A stretch of 64,000 bases of DNA from Septoria linicola (taxonomy: Eukaryota > Ascomycota > Dothideomycetes > Mycosphaerellales > Mycosphaerellaceae), in contig CP099421.1 of NCBI GenBank assembly GCA_024114885.1, positions 496,001 to 560,000 of the forward strand, written 5' to 3'. Of the stretch, positions 31,210 through 44,666 are shown one piece after another. The notes beneath the pieces are model-generated. The model worked only from the letters and a program-made list of their open reading frames with translations, did not search any database and was not told the origin of the DNA. Within the stretch, counting starts at the first letter, position 1. Every line of letters starts with the position of its first letter. The translations under genes were made by a program, and so were the position numbers.

Positions 31210-32080
31210 GTATCTCTATATAATTACTATACTACTAACGTAAGTATAATACTACTAAAGCGTACTAGAGTCGTAGTCCTAAACCGCCTACCTCGTACTA
31301 TTAATAATATTAGAGGCTACGGCGATATCGAGATCTACCTCTACTATATTAAGTATACCTACGACGGTATAGATCTTCGAATACTCTTTAACTACGCTTT
31401 AACTACTAACGGACTATATATAGACGACGAGCTAGCGTACGATAAGGTAATAAAGCCTAGTTAGAAGGTTAAGTACTAGCGCTATAAGCGCTAGTACTAC
31501 TCTTATAAGAGGATTACTAATAGAAACCTTAAGTAGTAGGCGCGCTACGTACTATACTACTACGAGTAGCTAGAGACCCTCTCTAAGAGCGTATATAAAG
31601 AGTAGGTAAAGCGCTACCTAAAGGCTCTCTATATCTCTATTAAGACTACTAAGAGAGTCTTTACTAGTAATAAGGGTAAAGCTATTAGCGGCTAGGATAC
31701 GCTATATAAGGCGAGCGTACTCGCCTCGCTACTAGCTAGCGCGATATCTGTCGCTAGTCTAGTAGAGACCTAGCGCTAGTCTAACTTTATAGTAGCTATA
31801 TTTAAGCTATAGTACGAGGTATACCTACTCTTCCTATATGATCTTTATACGATACTAATACTCTTCGTAGACTAACTATATAGTAGGCGCCTCTAGCGAC
31901 GCTCTAGACGCTACTATAGAGGTAGCCTACTCTAAAGGTAGTAACTAGAAAAAGAGTAAGCTATTAGAGGACATAGTATCTAACGAGAAGGTAGACGAGG
32001 TAGACGAGGATAAGGACGTAGAGAGCGTCGACGGTAGTAGAAACGCTAGCGACGACGCGCTCTCTATAGACGATAAATAA
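31210..32080 (+). pseudogene. Extra frame antisense to gag-pol in element A'
   Basis: Between the chromodomain and the 3' LTR, the plus strand (opposite to gag-pol) has a frame in which I see stops only at plausible former Gln/Trp positions, ending in a charged tail (KVDEVDEDKDVESVDG) and a TAA at 32078-32080. The copy in element A gives the same frame with an EDVVSDEEVDKIDEDKD tail, so the frame is shared. A segment such as DIEIYLYYIKYTYDGIDLRI is typical; many Tyr may be former His or Cys. No family is recognised. Confidence 0.5.
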
Positions 32081-32310
32081 GCGTTTCGCTCGCTAACTAT
32101 CTACGCTTCTTATACTCCGCTCGCGCCTATATAGGCTATAGTTAGATTCTTACTTCTTACCTATAGGCACTATACGACCTACTTAGTAGGTATATATAAA
32201 TAATATAGTTTACGCTTCTATATATCCTAAATACCTTAGTAATTTTCTTACCTTTTTAAATTTAAAGTTTGTTTCTAAATATAGGTTTAGCGCTTAGTAC
32301 TTAGTATCGC

Positions 32311-32374
32311 CGTATTAGTACCTTAGCGTATTAGTACCTTAGCGTATTAGTACCTTAGCGTATTAGCGCCTTAG
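32311..32374. repeat. 16-bp tandem repeat in element A'
   Basis: Four head-to-tail units of CGTATTAGTACCTTAG (last unit with GCG for GTA), between the antisense frame and the chromodomain. The same array, reverse complemented, is in element A at 63580-63643. Confidence 0.9.
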
Positions 32375-32399
32375 CGCTTCTATCTTACTATACGCCTAC

Positions 32400-33840
32400 T
32401 TACGCGCTACGCTTCGAATACGTCTAGTACTATATAGCTACTAATATATTCTTTAGGTTCCTACTAGTCGTACTCTTTAGGCTAGCTCTACTAGTAGATT
32501 AAGTACTAGCGTACGCTCTTCCTTACTCGAGTTCTAAGGATCTTCTTAACTTCCTATTTACTCTAGTAGTCTACGAGTAGTATACTCTCTACCTATGTCT
32601 TACTACTCTTCTAAGGTTCTAGAAGCGATATATAAAATACGTTATAGATAAGAGCGTCTAGTAGTAGAGCTAAGTAGTACGCCTACTTCCCTACTACGTT
32701 AATTATCTTAAAAGGCCTAGTAAACTTATCTACTAACTTCTTCGAAGAGACCTTTAGTCGTAGGTTCTTTATCGATAGTAAGACTATATTACCGACCTTA
32801 TATTCTTTAGCCTAATACCTATTATTAAAGTACCTAGCCTACGCCTTACTTACTTCTCGCTAGCGTTTACTTAGCGTCTTATAGTTCTTCTTTAATCTTT
32901 CTATAGCTTCCTTAGTAGCTAGTATCTTCCTTTTAGGAAGCGCGTCCTAAGCTTCTTACCTACTCGTTACTAGCTCTAGATTAAAACTATATAGTACTAT
33001 AAATAGTAACATTTTTAATATCGTATACGTACTATTATTATATACGAACTCGGCTTATACTAATAGGTCTACCTAGTTATCTTACTACTCTACGTAGTAG
33101 ATACGTAGGTAAGTCTTAAGCGTCTAATTCGCTTTTTTAGTTTACCTATCTATTTACGGATAGAACGCTATACTTAGCTTACGCTTTATATACGCCTCGT
33201 AGTAGAAGTTAGACTAGAACTAACTCGTAAATATAGACCCTCTATCGCTAATAATACTCGTAGGTATACTATAATACCTAATTACTTCTAATATTAAGAC
33301 TCTTATAAGGTTACTACTAGTATACCTCTTCGTAGTTAGTATAAAGATAACTATTTTCGTATATCGGTCGATAATAACTAGAATCGTATCGTATACGTAT
33401 ACTCCTTACTTACTTAGTAGAAGGTCTATAATAAAATCCTAAGTTAATTCTTAGAACGGACGATCTAGTATAGGTAGCGTAGTTAGCTCGCTATATAGTC
33501 GATAGCGACGTGCCTTTGCCTTCTAGTAACTCCTATAGGATTCTATATATTATACGATATCCTTAGTTATCTCTAGCTACTAGTACTTCCTTCGTACTAG
33601 CGAGATAGTCTTATTCTTACTAAAATAGCCTATAAGGGTATTATCGTAATATATACGAATTACCTACGTCTATAAGGCGTAGTCCTTAGGTATATATAGT
33701 AAATCGTCTACCTAGAGGTTTCTCTCTCTTATAGTATATTACTCGAATCGGCTACTATTACTTACCGCTTACGAGTATACTACGCTTATACTTAGTTTAG
33801 CCTATACTAGCGCGCGAGTATATCTAAGGATTAAGTCTAA
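32400..33840 (-). pseudogene. Integrase and chromodomain of element A' (RIP-inactivated)
   Basis: Reverse complement of sequence homologous to 62,108-63,540 in element A, where integrase (ISNRGSIFTS block, then TDRQTKRANQ) and a chromodomain are readable. All frames carry TAG/TAA at Gln/Trp positions. Confidence 0.8.
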
Positions 33841-33845
33841 GATAT

Positions 33846-34050
33846 TATAAAGGGTATATAGTAACGTATAGAACGCCCTTAACTATTATTAAGACTATAG
33901 ACTAATTCTTGTAGGTTCTAATATAGAGCGCGTACGTCGCGTATAAAATACCTATACGCTAAGTATACTCGGTATAGGCTAGTATACTAAGGTAAGGTAG
34001 TAAGGCGAGCGGCCTTCCTTTACTTCGACTATTTACTCTACGCTCTTATA
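33846..34050 (-). repeat. 3' LTR of element B
   Basis: 205 bp. It differs from the partner LTR at seven positions, all transitions. Confidence 0.92.
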
Positions 34051-34499
34051 ATTATCCTCTCTCTTCTATAGTATTATCCTAATACGCTAGAGGGTTCTTA
34101 ATAACCTTCTACTCTATTATAGGTTTATTAACGTAAGTATCGTATAGGGTAAACGTATACGTAGCGTAGGTACTCCTCTTATAAACGTTAGTCTTCTTAT
34201 TATTAGTTACGATTGTTACTAGCTTTACTTTTTCCTCTTTAGGAATTTATATAAGATAGGTTACGCTCTATAACCGCCGCTTTTAATTCTCGTATATAAA
34301 TATCGCGCGCCTCGCGCTCGCTTCGCTTACTTTTCTTTTTTCTTTATCTAATATAGAATCTCTATCCGACTAGCTAAGAGGTAGTACCCCTCTTACCCTT
34401 AATATAAGCGCTTCGCGTAAGCGGCGTAACTATAACGACGACGACGACTCTAATTAACGTAAGCGCTACGTAATACTACTATCTACCCCCTCCTCTAGT

Positions 34500-35340
34500 A
34501 AGAGAAAGAGTTAGACTACTCGAGGCTATACTCGCTATACTCGCTAGATCTATAACTTAACTAGTATACGCTACTCTTAAGCTTCGCTCGCTCCTCGGCT
34601 ACCTCGTATATACGACTCGACGCTAACTCTTATAATACTAGTTCTAATTAATAACTATAATACTACCTTTAGCTAGTTAGCTCGCTACTACGATCGCTAT
34701 AGGTACGTTTCCCTTACGCTTCGCGTACGCCTCTTAACTAACTCTCTTACTAGGCGCGGTTACTACTACTATAACCCTATTCTACTAGCTACCGCTAGTG
34801 CCTACGACGCTATAGTCTTTATACGCTATATAATCGATTAGTACGACTACGACGTAGACGCTAACTCTACGCTTCGCGTAGACCTCCTAGAATCTCTTAC
34901 TACTACTTAAGCCTACCTTAACTAGGTCCTCTCTACTACCTAGTATAACGCCTCGCGCTACGTCGGCGAGACGAAAGTACTACGTAGTAGAGGCGTAGGC
35001 GCCGTAAGCGTAAGTCTCTCTAAGGTATCTATCGCTATCTTATAGTTATTAGACTATACTTTTACTAGTCTATATTAGATTACTCGCGAGGTAAGTTAGG
35101 CGTTTCGTACTCGACATTGTTTCGTTTCTTATACTAATCGCACGCGTAGTACGGCTACTACGTAGGCGTTAACCTAGCTACTACTAATACTGCCTTCGCT
35201 AGTAAAGCCCTTAGTAACGAAGATAAGTAAGACGGCTCTAGTAAAGAGTCTAACTAGTTTAGTCTAGCGATATACGTACTTATCGCGTCTGAGGCGTACT
35301 AACTACGATACTATTCCGCTAGCGCTACGCTAGCGATAAC
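34500..35340 (+). pseudogene. Extra frame antisense to gag-pol in element B
   Basis: On the plus strand, opposite to B's pol, a frame from about 34,540 to 35,160 has about ten stops in 206 codons, all TAG/TAA. Two stretches read AYDAIVFIRYIIDQYDYDVD (with Q for one stop) and NASRYVGETKVLRSRGVGAV. The neighbouring plus frame has about 13 stops in 105 codons, and the best minus frame has far more over the core. Limits are uncertain and the 3' part may change frame. No family is recognised. Confidence 0.38.
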
Positions 35341-35449
35341 TAAGATACTCTAAGCCTATAAAGGCTAAGATAGATTAGCTATAGCGCGCTTACGCGTCGT
35401 AGTCGTAATCGTAGAACTAGGTCTCTATAATTTTCTCTCTTTCTAATTT

Positions 35450-38400
35450 CTATATATATATCTTATAACCTAGTTTGTCTACGCGCGTCGTACGCGTTTC
35501 GCTTATACTTCGAACTCGTCTAGCGCCTTATACTCGTTAATGTTCTCTACTAATTCCTAGGTATTATACTCTTCTAGCTAATATCGCTATTTTATAAGGT
35601 ATTACTATTATCCTTTAACCTTCCTAGTTTTTAAGACCTTCTCTACCTCCTATTCGCTCTTATCGTCTACGAGTAGTATACTCCGCGCCTACGCTTCGTC
35701 CGGTCCTTACTACGGTTTAAGAAGAGAAATATAGAAGATATTATAGATATATATAGTGCTTAGTAGGGCTAGGCGATACGCCTACGTACCTATAACGCTA
35801 ATTACTCGATATAGACTAATAAACTTCTCTACTAGCTTCTTACTTAGCCGGTTTAAGTTAAGGTTTTTAGTAGATAAGAGTATAAGGTCTCCTACCTTAT
35901 ACTACTAAGGCTTGTACCGAGAGTTATAGTACTTTACTTACGCGTTAGTTATAGCTTTCTAGCGCTCCTATAGCTCCTTATATATATTACGTAGTCTCTC
36001 TACTATATCCTTTACTATAGGTGCCTCTCTCCCTAGACGCTCGTCTCGAGCGTCGCGCGTACACGTTACTATTTTAGGGTTAAACCTATATAAGATATTA
36101 AAAAGGCTCTTACGTAGCGTAGAGTAGTCGCTATTATTATACGCGAACTCCGCTTACGGTAGTAAAGCGGCCTAATTGTCTTATTACTTATTATAGAAGA
36201 TACGAAGATACTATTCTAAAGTCTACTTAGTACGTTCTATTTAGCCGTCTATTTATAGATAGAACGCTATACTAAGCTTACGCTTTATATACGTTTCGTA
36301 GTAGAAGTCTAACTAGAACTAGCTTATAAATACCGAGCCTCTATCTATTATAATACCGGTAGGTATACTATAGTATTAGACGACTTCGTTACTTAGGATA
36401 CTCGTAAGCTTAGCGCTTATATATCTCTTAGTTATAGTAACGAATATCGATATTTTAGTATATCTATCGATAATTACTAGGATCGTATCGTAGACGTATA
36501 CGTTTCGCTTACTCGGTAGGAGATCTATAATAAAGTCTATTATTAGTTCTTACTATAGTCTTTCTAGTAGTAGTAACGACTTTAGTTCGCCGTATAGGCG
36601 ATAGCGCCTCGCCTTCGTATACTAGTAGGCTTCGTAGGCTTCTATATATTTAGCTATATCGGTCGCTATTCTTAGCTAGTAGTATTTCCGCTATATTAAC
36701 TTTAGCGTTTTATCTTTCCTAAAGTAGCTAGCTAGGACATCGTCGTAGTATATACGTATTACCTACGTCCTTAAGGCGTAGTCCTTTAGAAGATATAGGT
36801 AGTCTTCTATAAATAAGGTATTATCTTTAATCCTATACTACTCGTATACGCCTCTATTATACTTCGCCTACTCGTATACTACGTAGGTATTCGGCTCTAT
36901 ATATATAATCGCTTTAGCGTACCTAAACATAAGATTGGAAACATTAGCGTATAGCTATTCGCGCGCGACTATTACGCTAGCTACTCGCTACGGTAGCGAT
37001 ACGCTAGCCTTACTAAAGCTGGTATCCTCTTTAAGGCTTATACTATTCGGCCTACCTCTCTAGTAATAGAGAGCGTCTCTTAGTTCTATAGTTTAGACGC
37101 TTTTAGAGTTAGAATCTTTAGATATAGGTAGTCCTACCTATCTACGCTCTACGTCCTTATCTTCGCTTACGACTTCTACGATCCTTACGTACGCTTTACT
37201 ATCGTAACGTATACGCTCTACCTCTATAGCTACGCTTCGTATCTACTTCGCTAGTAACCTCTAAGATCTACTAAGCGAACGCTTTTAGTAATATCTCTAT
37301 AATAGTAGGTTACTACTACTACCTATAACTATTACTAGTTACTAAGTAGGTTTTATAGTAGATAGGCTATAGCCTTTCTACTCTTATAGCTCTACGTAAT
37401 ACGTCGCGTATACGGCTCGAACTCGCGCTATAATAGGGTTACTCGCGTCGCGTATAGGTAACGATTAACTTAAGAAGTCCTATATCTTTAATTTAGTCTA
37501 GAGTATAGGTAATAGGTTAGACATATACTAGGCCTCTCTAGCGTAGTTACTACGCCTCGATAGCGCGTCGGCGGGGTTTAGCTTACTAGTACGATACTTA
37601 ATTATAAAATTATAAGGTACTAGTAAGGTTACCTACCTTACCTATTAGCCCGTTAGTTACTTTATTATTATAAAGGCTTTAAGGTTAACGTAGTCGACGA
37701 TTATAGTAATCGTATACTATACGCCTTCGAGATACGGTCGCTACGCTTTAAAGGCTTCTATAACTATAAGGAGTTCCTTATTATGTATCTCGTAATTATA
37801 CTCTATAGTAATTAGCTTACGCGAGTAAAATACGACCGGGTACTAGTTCCCTTTAAAGAGCTATATTAAGATCCCTACTACTACGAAATCCGACGCGTTA
37901 GTTTCGATACGTATAGGCTACGTAGGATTATAGTATCTAAGGAGTAGTATAGTTTAGAATAATTTCTTTAGCTACTAAAACGTATACTCCTCGCTTTCGC
38001 TCTACTAGATAGGCCTCGGCTTCTTACCTTTAATAGCTCTCTTAGATAGAGCCGTAAGAGGCGTTACTATCTTAGAGTACTATCGAATAAAACGACGATA
38101 GAAGTTAGTAAATCCTAAGAAGGATTAAACCTCTATAAGAGTTATAGGCTTCGGCTACGCTACGATAGCGTCGACCCTACGTAGATCTATTATAACGCCT
38201 CTAGTAGTTACTACGAAGCCTAAGAAATTAACTTCTTTCTAGAAGAACTTATATTTCTTTCTTTATATATATAGGCCGAACTTCCTAAGCCTCTTAAGTA
38301 CTATACTAACGTCGCGTACGTACTACTCTCTCGAAGTACTATAGATTAGGATATTATCTAAATATACTACGTAGCTAGTATCTACGAGCTCGGCTAAAGC

Positions 38401-40740
38401 TCGATTAATATACCTCTAGAAGGTTATAGGTACGTTAGTTAGGCCGAAGGGTATTACCCTATATTAGAAGTAGCTATAGCGCGTATAAAACGCGGTCTTC
38501 TAGCGGTCGGCTAGCTTGATTCTAATACGATAATACGTATCTATAAGATCTAAGAAGGTGAACTATATAGCGCCTATAAGCCTATTAAGCGTCTCGCTAA
38601 TAAGTAGTAAGAGATACCTGTTCTTAATAGTAATCTTATTAAGTCTTCTATAATCTATATAGAGTCGAAGACGACTATCCTTCTTTAGTACGAATAGGAT
38701 AGGCGTACCTACCTCGCTTTCGCTACGCTCGATCTAATCGTACTCTAGCGTATCTTTTAGGTACTTCTAAAGTTCCTCTAGCTCCCTTCTAGATTAATAG
38801 TAGAGAGGCTTAAATAGAGGCTTCTTCTCTAGTTCTAAGTCGATCGTATACTCTACGTCTTCGACTAGCTTACTTCTCGCTTTCTCGCTTAGATTAAAGA
38901 TATCTACGAATTACTTAAACTCGCTAGAAATCGGCTTAAGCTCCTCGCTTACGCCTTATACGCTTACCGCGTATACTACTAGAGCGTTACGTATGTCCTT
39001 AAAGAACTTATATACTTCTCGTACGCGAACCGTACTAGTCTCGCTAGTACGGTTAAAGAGCTACTTGTCCGTTAGTAGTCTAATTACCTAGTAGGACCTC
39101 CTCTATAGTCGGCCTACGATTAGATCTAGCTCTAGGATATTAAAGGTATAGAAAATTCTACCGCTCGTACGTATCGCTCCTATAAAGTCTATAAGGCGTA
39201 GGCGTAGGTAGTATACTCTATAATAATAGCCCTTATTACCTAAGAAGCTAGAAGTAGGTAGTAAGGCTATATTCGGTCTTAGAGGTAACCTATACTTAAG
39301 AGTATAAGACTAAGATATAATATTAATATCTACTATATTATCTAGAAGGTATTCGTAACGAATACTCCTCTCTAGTATCTCGACTACGCCTTCGATACGT
39401 ACTATATATACGGCTTATATAGGTAGGAAGTCTTTACTAGTTAATTTAGCTCTAGTATCTAGAGACTCTAGTCCCTCTCCGATACCTATACTTTTTTCGA
39501 CTTACTAGCGTTAATACTACGTACTATAGGCTTCTTACTATCGTCGCTCTAGGAGTCTAGATTAGAGTACTTATTCTTATAGTATCTATACTTCTTATAT
39601 CTATAATACTAGATATACGATAGGTTATCGCTTACGCGTTAGTTACGCTCTACGGGCTTTTTACCTAACCTATCCTTCTACTTTTCCTTTTCTCTAATAG
39701 GTTTCTTAGATAGTTAGCGAGTACGCTCCTTATACTCCTCGTCCCTAGCGCGCTTACTAGGACCTCTATCCTTATTAGTACCTTTCTTAGGCCCTAGCGT
39801 AGAATTAGCTTCCTTATATCGTTTCGCGAACGCGACGAGGTCGCTACGGTTACGTAGTAGTAGGTCCTTCTACTTTAAGAGCTTCTATCGTAGTAGCTTA
39901 CGTAGCTTTACGATAAACGTACGATACCGCTACTCTTTACTAAAGTTACCTAGCTAGTACTCTAGAGTATTTAACTCTATATCGAATTACTAGGTAGTTT
40001 AGTTATAGCGTTACTAGATACGCTCGTACTCTATAGTTACGAGGATCGTACGATTCTACTCGTTACTAATAGAGTTAAAGATAAAGGCTTGAAACTTGTC
40101 CTAAGTATAAGAAGAGAGAAGATAGTTAATATTATTCTCGTTATACTACTTGTCCGAGATATTACCTACTAGGTATAAGATAGTATAGAGTACGCGCGGC
40201 CTATACGCTACGAAATAGTCTACGCTATTAGCGAAGATTACCTTGAGTGTTCTAATAAACTCTCTAGCTTCTCTAACGTTCTTACCTTTAAAGAGCTTCG
40301 GCTCCTTTAACCTTAAGCTCTTACTAACTCTAAGGTTACTACTCGTATAAGGCGTAGGCTCGTTACCTAGGTCTTCTAGCTATAGTCTACCGATACTAGA
40401 CGCCTTATCTTATTTATAGCGACTAAGCTATACGCTAGTAAGAGGGCTACTCTCTATAGGCGCCGCGAGTTCGCTTCGTAAGCGTATATTCTTACGTTAT
40501 AGGTTAGCGAGGTAGACCTACTTACGTAACGCCTTATTAGTAGCCGCTAAGCGATCTAGCTCTATATCCTCGTCTACTAGTTAGCTATATCCTATAGCGT
40601 TACTAGCGTTAGGCCCGTTTTAGTCAAGATAATCTTCTAGCTCTTATTTAGCGAGTTCGTCTCGTATACGTTCCTCTTATAAGGCGCCGTCGTTATACGA
40701 TATCTTGTTTCTAGGGTTCTATAGATTACTACTCCGTATA
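35450..40740 (-). pseudogene. gag-pol of element B (RIP-inactivated)
   Basis: Collinear with the A-family pol: integrase about 37.2-36.0 kb (matching the A' integrase region at 33.0-33.5 kb), RNase H about 37.9-37.5, reverse transcriptase about 38.8-38.0, protease about 39.4-39.1, gag 40.6-39.6. In the reverse-transcriptase region the stops I read are TAG/TAA. Confidence 0.75.
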
Positions 40741-40758
40741 GGAGAGAAGAATTAGAAT

Positions 40759-40963
40759 TATAAAGAGTATATAGTAACGTATAGAACGCCCTTAACTATC
40801 GTTAAGACTGTAGACTAATTCTTATAGGTTCTAATATAGAGCGCGTACGTCGCGTATAAAATACCTATACGCTAAGTATACTCGGTATAGGCTAGTATAC
40901 TAAGGTAAGGTAGTAAGGCGAGTAGCCTTCCTTTACTTCGACTATTTACTCTACGCTCTTATA
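40759..40963 (-). repeat. 5' LTR of element B
   Basis: 205 bp, directly followed on the minus strand by ATTCTAATTCTTCTC, which also follows the A-family 5' LTR. This is the shared primer-binding/leader region. Confidence 0.9.
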
Positions 40964-40968
40964 GATAT

Positions 40969-43900
40969 TTACGTATAGCTCTTCGCTCTTAGTAATTATA
41001 CCTACTACTCGTATAGGCGTTAAGAACTACTACTATAGGTTAGAGTTAGTACTTCTCTCTATCGAAGAATACTATTCTTTATAAGTCGTATAGATACGAG
41101 CTACGAGTAGTCCGCCTACGTCCCTCGTACTCTAATCGTCCTATAGCTATAACTTAGTCTATAGGGTAGGTAGTAGGTTAGTTACCTCTACTACCTCCTT
41201 AGTATAATCGCTACGCCTCGACGGCGTATTAGCTAGGTTTCGCTTACCTACCTAGTACGTTATAACGAAGTCGAATAGAGCTAGGAATATAGCTTAATAG
41301 GCTTACCTACTAGTTAACTTCTTTACGCCTATAAACCTATAAAGGTTAGTATAGTCGACTAGTACGTCGATCGTATATAGGGCGCCTTTAAGGTATAGCC
41401 TCTACGCTTTAAAAGCCTTAACTACTATAAGAAGCTCCTTATTATATACCTCGTAATTATACTCTATAGTAATTATCTTCCTAGATATAAATATAATAGA
41501 GTACTATTTAGACCTAAAGAGTTAGCTAAGGATTATAGTAATTATATAATTAGAGGCGTCGCTTTCGACCTATAACCTAAGCGTAGAGTTAAAGTACCTT
41601 AGTAGTAGTACTATAGAAAAGCGCCTTTTTAACTTAGCGAACGCCTACTCCTCTCGTATAGTCTACTTAAGTAGGCCTAGCTTCTTACCTACTACTACGC
41701 TCTTAGATAACGCTATAAGTAGAGATACTACTCTAGAGTATTTAAAAATAAAACGCTAGTAGAAATTAGTAAACCTAAGGAAGGATTAAACCTCTACGAG
41801 CGTTATAGGCGTTAGCTACGCTACGATTACGTCTATCCTACGTAGGTCTATCGCGACCTCTCTAGTAGTTACTACGAAGCCTAGGAAATCGACTTCCTTC
41901 TACTAGAATTTATACTTCGCTCTTTAAGTATAGAGTCCGAACTTCTAGAGACGCGTAAGTACGTCGTATACGTCGCGTACGTAGTCTACGCGGCTCTTAC
42001 TATAGATAAGAATATTATTAAGATATACTACGTAGTACGTATCGACTAAACCTACTAGAGTACGGTTAATATACGCCTAGAACGTAGCTAGAGCGTTAGT
42101 TAGGCTAAATAGTATTACCTTATACTAGAAGTAGCTATAGCGTATATAGAACGTAGTCTTCTAGTAGTCGCTAGGCTTGATACGAATCCGATAGTATATA
42201 TCTATAAGGTCTAGGGTCGTAAACTATATAGCTCCTATAAGTCTATCTAGTATCTTACTAATTAAGAAGAGTAGGTACCTATTCTTAATAGTAATTTCGT
42301 TTAACCCTTAGTAGTCGACGTATAGCCTTAGTTTACTATCTTTCTTTAGTATAAATAGGATAGGCGTACCTATCTCGCTAACGCTACGCTTAATCTAATC
42401 GTACTTAAGGCCTATAGTAAGGTACTTCTTTACTTCCTCTAGCTCCTTACTCGACTAGTAATATAGTAGCCTAAAGAGTAGAACGGTACCTAGACGTAGC
42501 TTAATCGTATACTCTACGCTATCTACTAGCTTACTTCTTATCTCTTCTATCGAGTTTAGGACGTTAGAGAACTATTAGAACTTAAGGAGAAGAAGGTTAA
42601 GCTCTTCGCTTTTATCTATCCTACTTATTACTACTACGTATATAGTTAGTATATACTTCAAGTTCTTAAAAAACTTATAAGCTTCTCTAACCTTAACGTT
42701 TTTAAAAATATCGCTATAAGTCTATTTATCTAAGCTACTATCGACTCGTATATAATAAGTACGCCTCTATAGCCGACCTAAGATTATATTAGAGGTTAGT
42801 ATATCGTAGGTATAAAAGATTATACCTACTATACGCTCTACTCCTATAGAGTCTACGAGCTATACGCGTATATAGTATATACTATAATAATACCCTAATT
42901 CTCTAGTAAATAAGGTAGCTAGAGGTAAGATAGTATTAGTTCGAGCTATAATACTATATTATAAGACAAAGGATCTTAATACTACGTTAATATTAGTAGT
43001 ATTATTAAGAAGGAATTAGGCTAGCTTAAGCCTATCCTACGCCTCGACTACGCCCTCTAGGTAAGTCGTATTTACGACTTATATAGAGAGGTATATATCG
43101 CTACTAAGCTCGGTATCTAGAGGTCGTAGTCCTTCTCTAATACCTTCTCTTTTTTTAGCGTCTCTATAGTAACCTTACGTACCGATAGCTTCTTACTATC
43201 GTCTCGAGCGCTTTAGTTAAAGTAGATAGAATTAGTACTAATATACCTCTTCTACTTATAGCTATAGTATTCTAAATACTTATAGCCTATAATAGAGCGA
43301 GTAGAACCTTTATCGCTAGAGCGACGCGTACTATTCCCTTCTAGACTATCGTTACGTCTACGTATAGAAGTATCGCTCTCTATACGCTTACGCTTCGAGT
43401 ATATATTACGCTCGTAGTCTCTATTACTCTAGCTTCTACCCTAGTTATACTATATAGGAATTACTCTATTAGCTTACTCTAGGCGCCTTACTAACGTAAC
43501 TAAATTAGCGCGCTTACTAGGCACGGTATAATTCTTAATAATCTCTTATCGAAGCGCTAGCTTTAACTTTATAAGGAGCTAGCGTACTAGCTACGCTTTA
43601 GTATAGTCGCCTAGTTAAGACTCTAAGTAGCCTAGCTCTATAGCGAACTAGCGTACTCCTTAGCCCTTACCCTATTAGGCCTTCTTATACTCGACTATTA
43701 CGAGGATCGTACGATTCGCCTAATCTCTAATAATATTATAGATAAAGCGCTTAAACTTAGTCTAAGTATAGTCTAGAGGTATTACCTTAGAGTGTTCGTT
43801 ATACTAGGTCTCTTACGCCTCGCCTACGAGCTATATAATACTATATAGAACCTTTGAATCTTCTATACTAAACTCTTATAGACTATTAAAGAAGATTACT

Positions 43901-44330
43901 TCGAGACTACGAATAAACTCTCTCGCCTCTTAGACTATCTCGCTCTTAAAGGTACAAGGTTCTCTAACTTTAAGACCTTTATATCGCGTATATAATACGC
44001 TATCGTAAAGTATACTATCTATAATACTAGTAGTAGCGTCGTCTTTAGGATTACTAATATTAAGAGTATTAAGAGTAACTAAGGATAGAGATTCTAATTC
44101 TATAAGGAGCTAATTATTCTCTCGTCGTAGAGCGCGTACTTCTAAGCGACGACGTAGTTCCTAGTTCTTAGCTTTAAGCTATATACGCTCTACCTACGTA
44201 TCGTCTTTAGTTATACTAATAGACTTCTACTCCTAAACCTTATTAGTATCTATAAGATTACCTTAATCGTCTACTTTGCCTATTACGAGCTCTAGTAGCG
44301 CCGTGCCTACGTTACGTTAGAGAGCTATAG
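40969..44330 (-). pseudogene. gag, protease, RT and RNase H of element A' (RIP-inactivated)
   Basis: Reverse complement of the sequence in element A at 45.7-47.17 kb and 60.27-62.1 kb. It contains the unbroken protease site (near 42,770-42,800) into which C inserted in element A, and so serves as an empty-site reference. Confidence 0.85.
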
Positions 44331-44372
44331 GCCTCTATAGATTACTACTCTCGAAAGGAGAAGAATTAGAAT

Positions 44373-44544
44373 TATAAAAGAGATATATAGTAATATATAG
44401 AGCGCTCTCCTAATAAGGCTATTAGGATATCGTAAGACTAATTCTTACCTTCTTTTAGATATATACGCGTACTATAGTTATACTATACGCTAAGCCTACG
44501 AGCCTAAGGTAGGTCTTAGCCTTTAACCTTACCTAGCTCTTATA
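44373..44544 (-). repeat. 5' LTR of element A'
   Basis: 172 bp, ending at the TAATA duplication 44545-44549. Confidence 0.92.
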
Positions 44545-44666
44545 TAATACCTATAAGAGAGTAGTAGATTTAAGTAAAATAGACTAAGATTATCTTCTTT
44601 AAATCCTTAGTAGGAACTAGTCTATTCTAATATACCTTCTTTAGAAGCTAGTATATATAGGTATAG

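Larger units (their letters stand above)
33846..40963 (-). mobile_element. Element B: Ty3/gypsy retrotransposon nested in A'
   Basis: 7,118 bp with 205-bp LTRs (33846-34050 and 40759-40963) and a perfect duplication GATAT at 33841-33845 and 40964-40968. Removing B and one GATAT joins A' into the uninterrupted sequence seen in element A near 62,105. The frame is on the minus strand: the reverse-transcriptase active-site region reads YVVYLDNILIYS near 38,330-38,370. Gag is near 40.6-39.6 kb. Confidence 0.93.
30708..44544 (-). mobile_element. Element A': Ty3/gypsy chromovirus, split by element B
   Basis: Bounded by 172-bp LTRs (30708-30879 and 44373-44544) and a perfect 5-bp duplication TAATA (30703-30707 and 44545-44549). 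LTR ends are TATAA.../...CTTATA, as expected from TG...CA after RIP. Without nested B and one copy of its target duplication it is about 6.7 kb. The gag-pol frame runs on the minus strand: gag near 44.2-43.1 kb, protease about 43.0-42.7, reverse transcriptase and RNase H about 42.6-41.0, then, across B, integrase and chromodomain about 33.8-32.4. Same family as element A. Confidence 0.92.
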
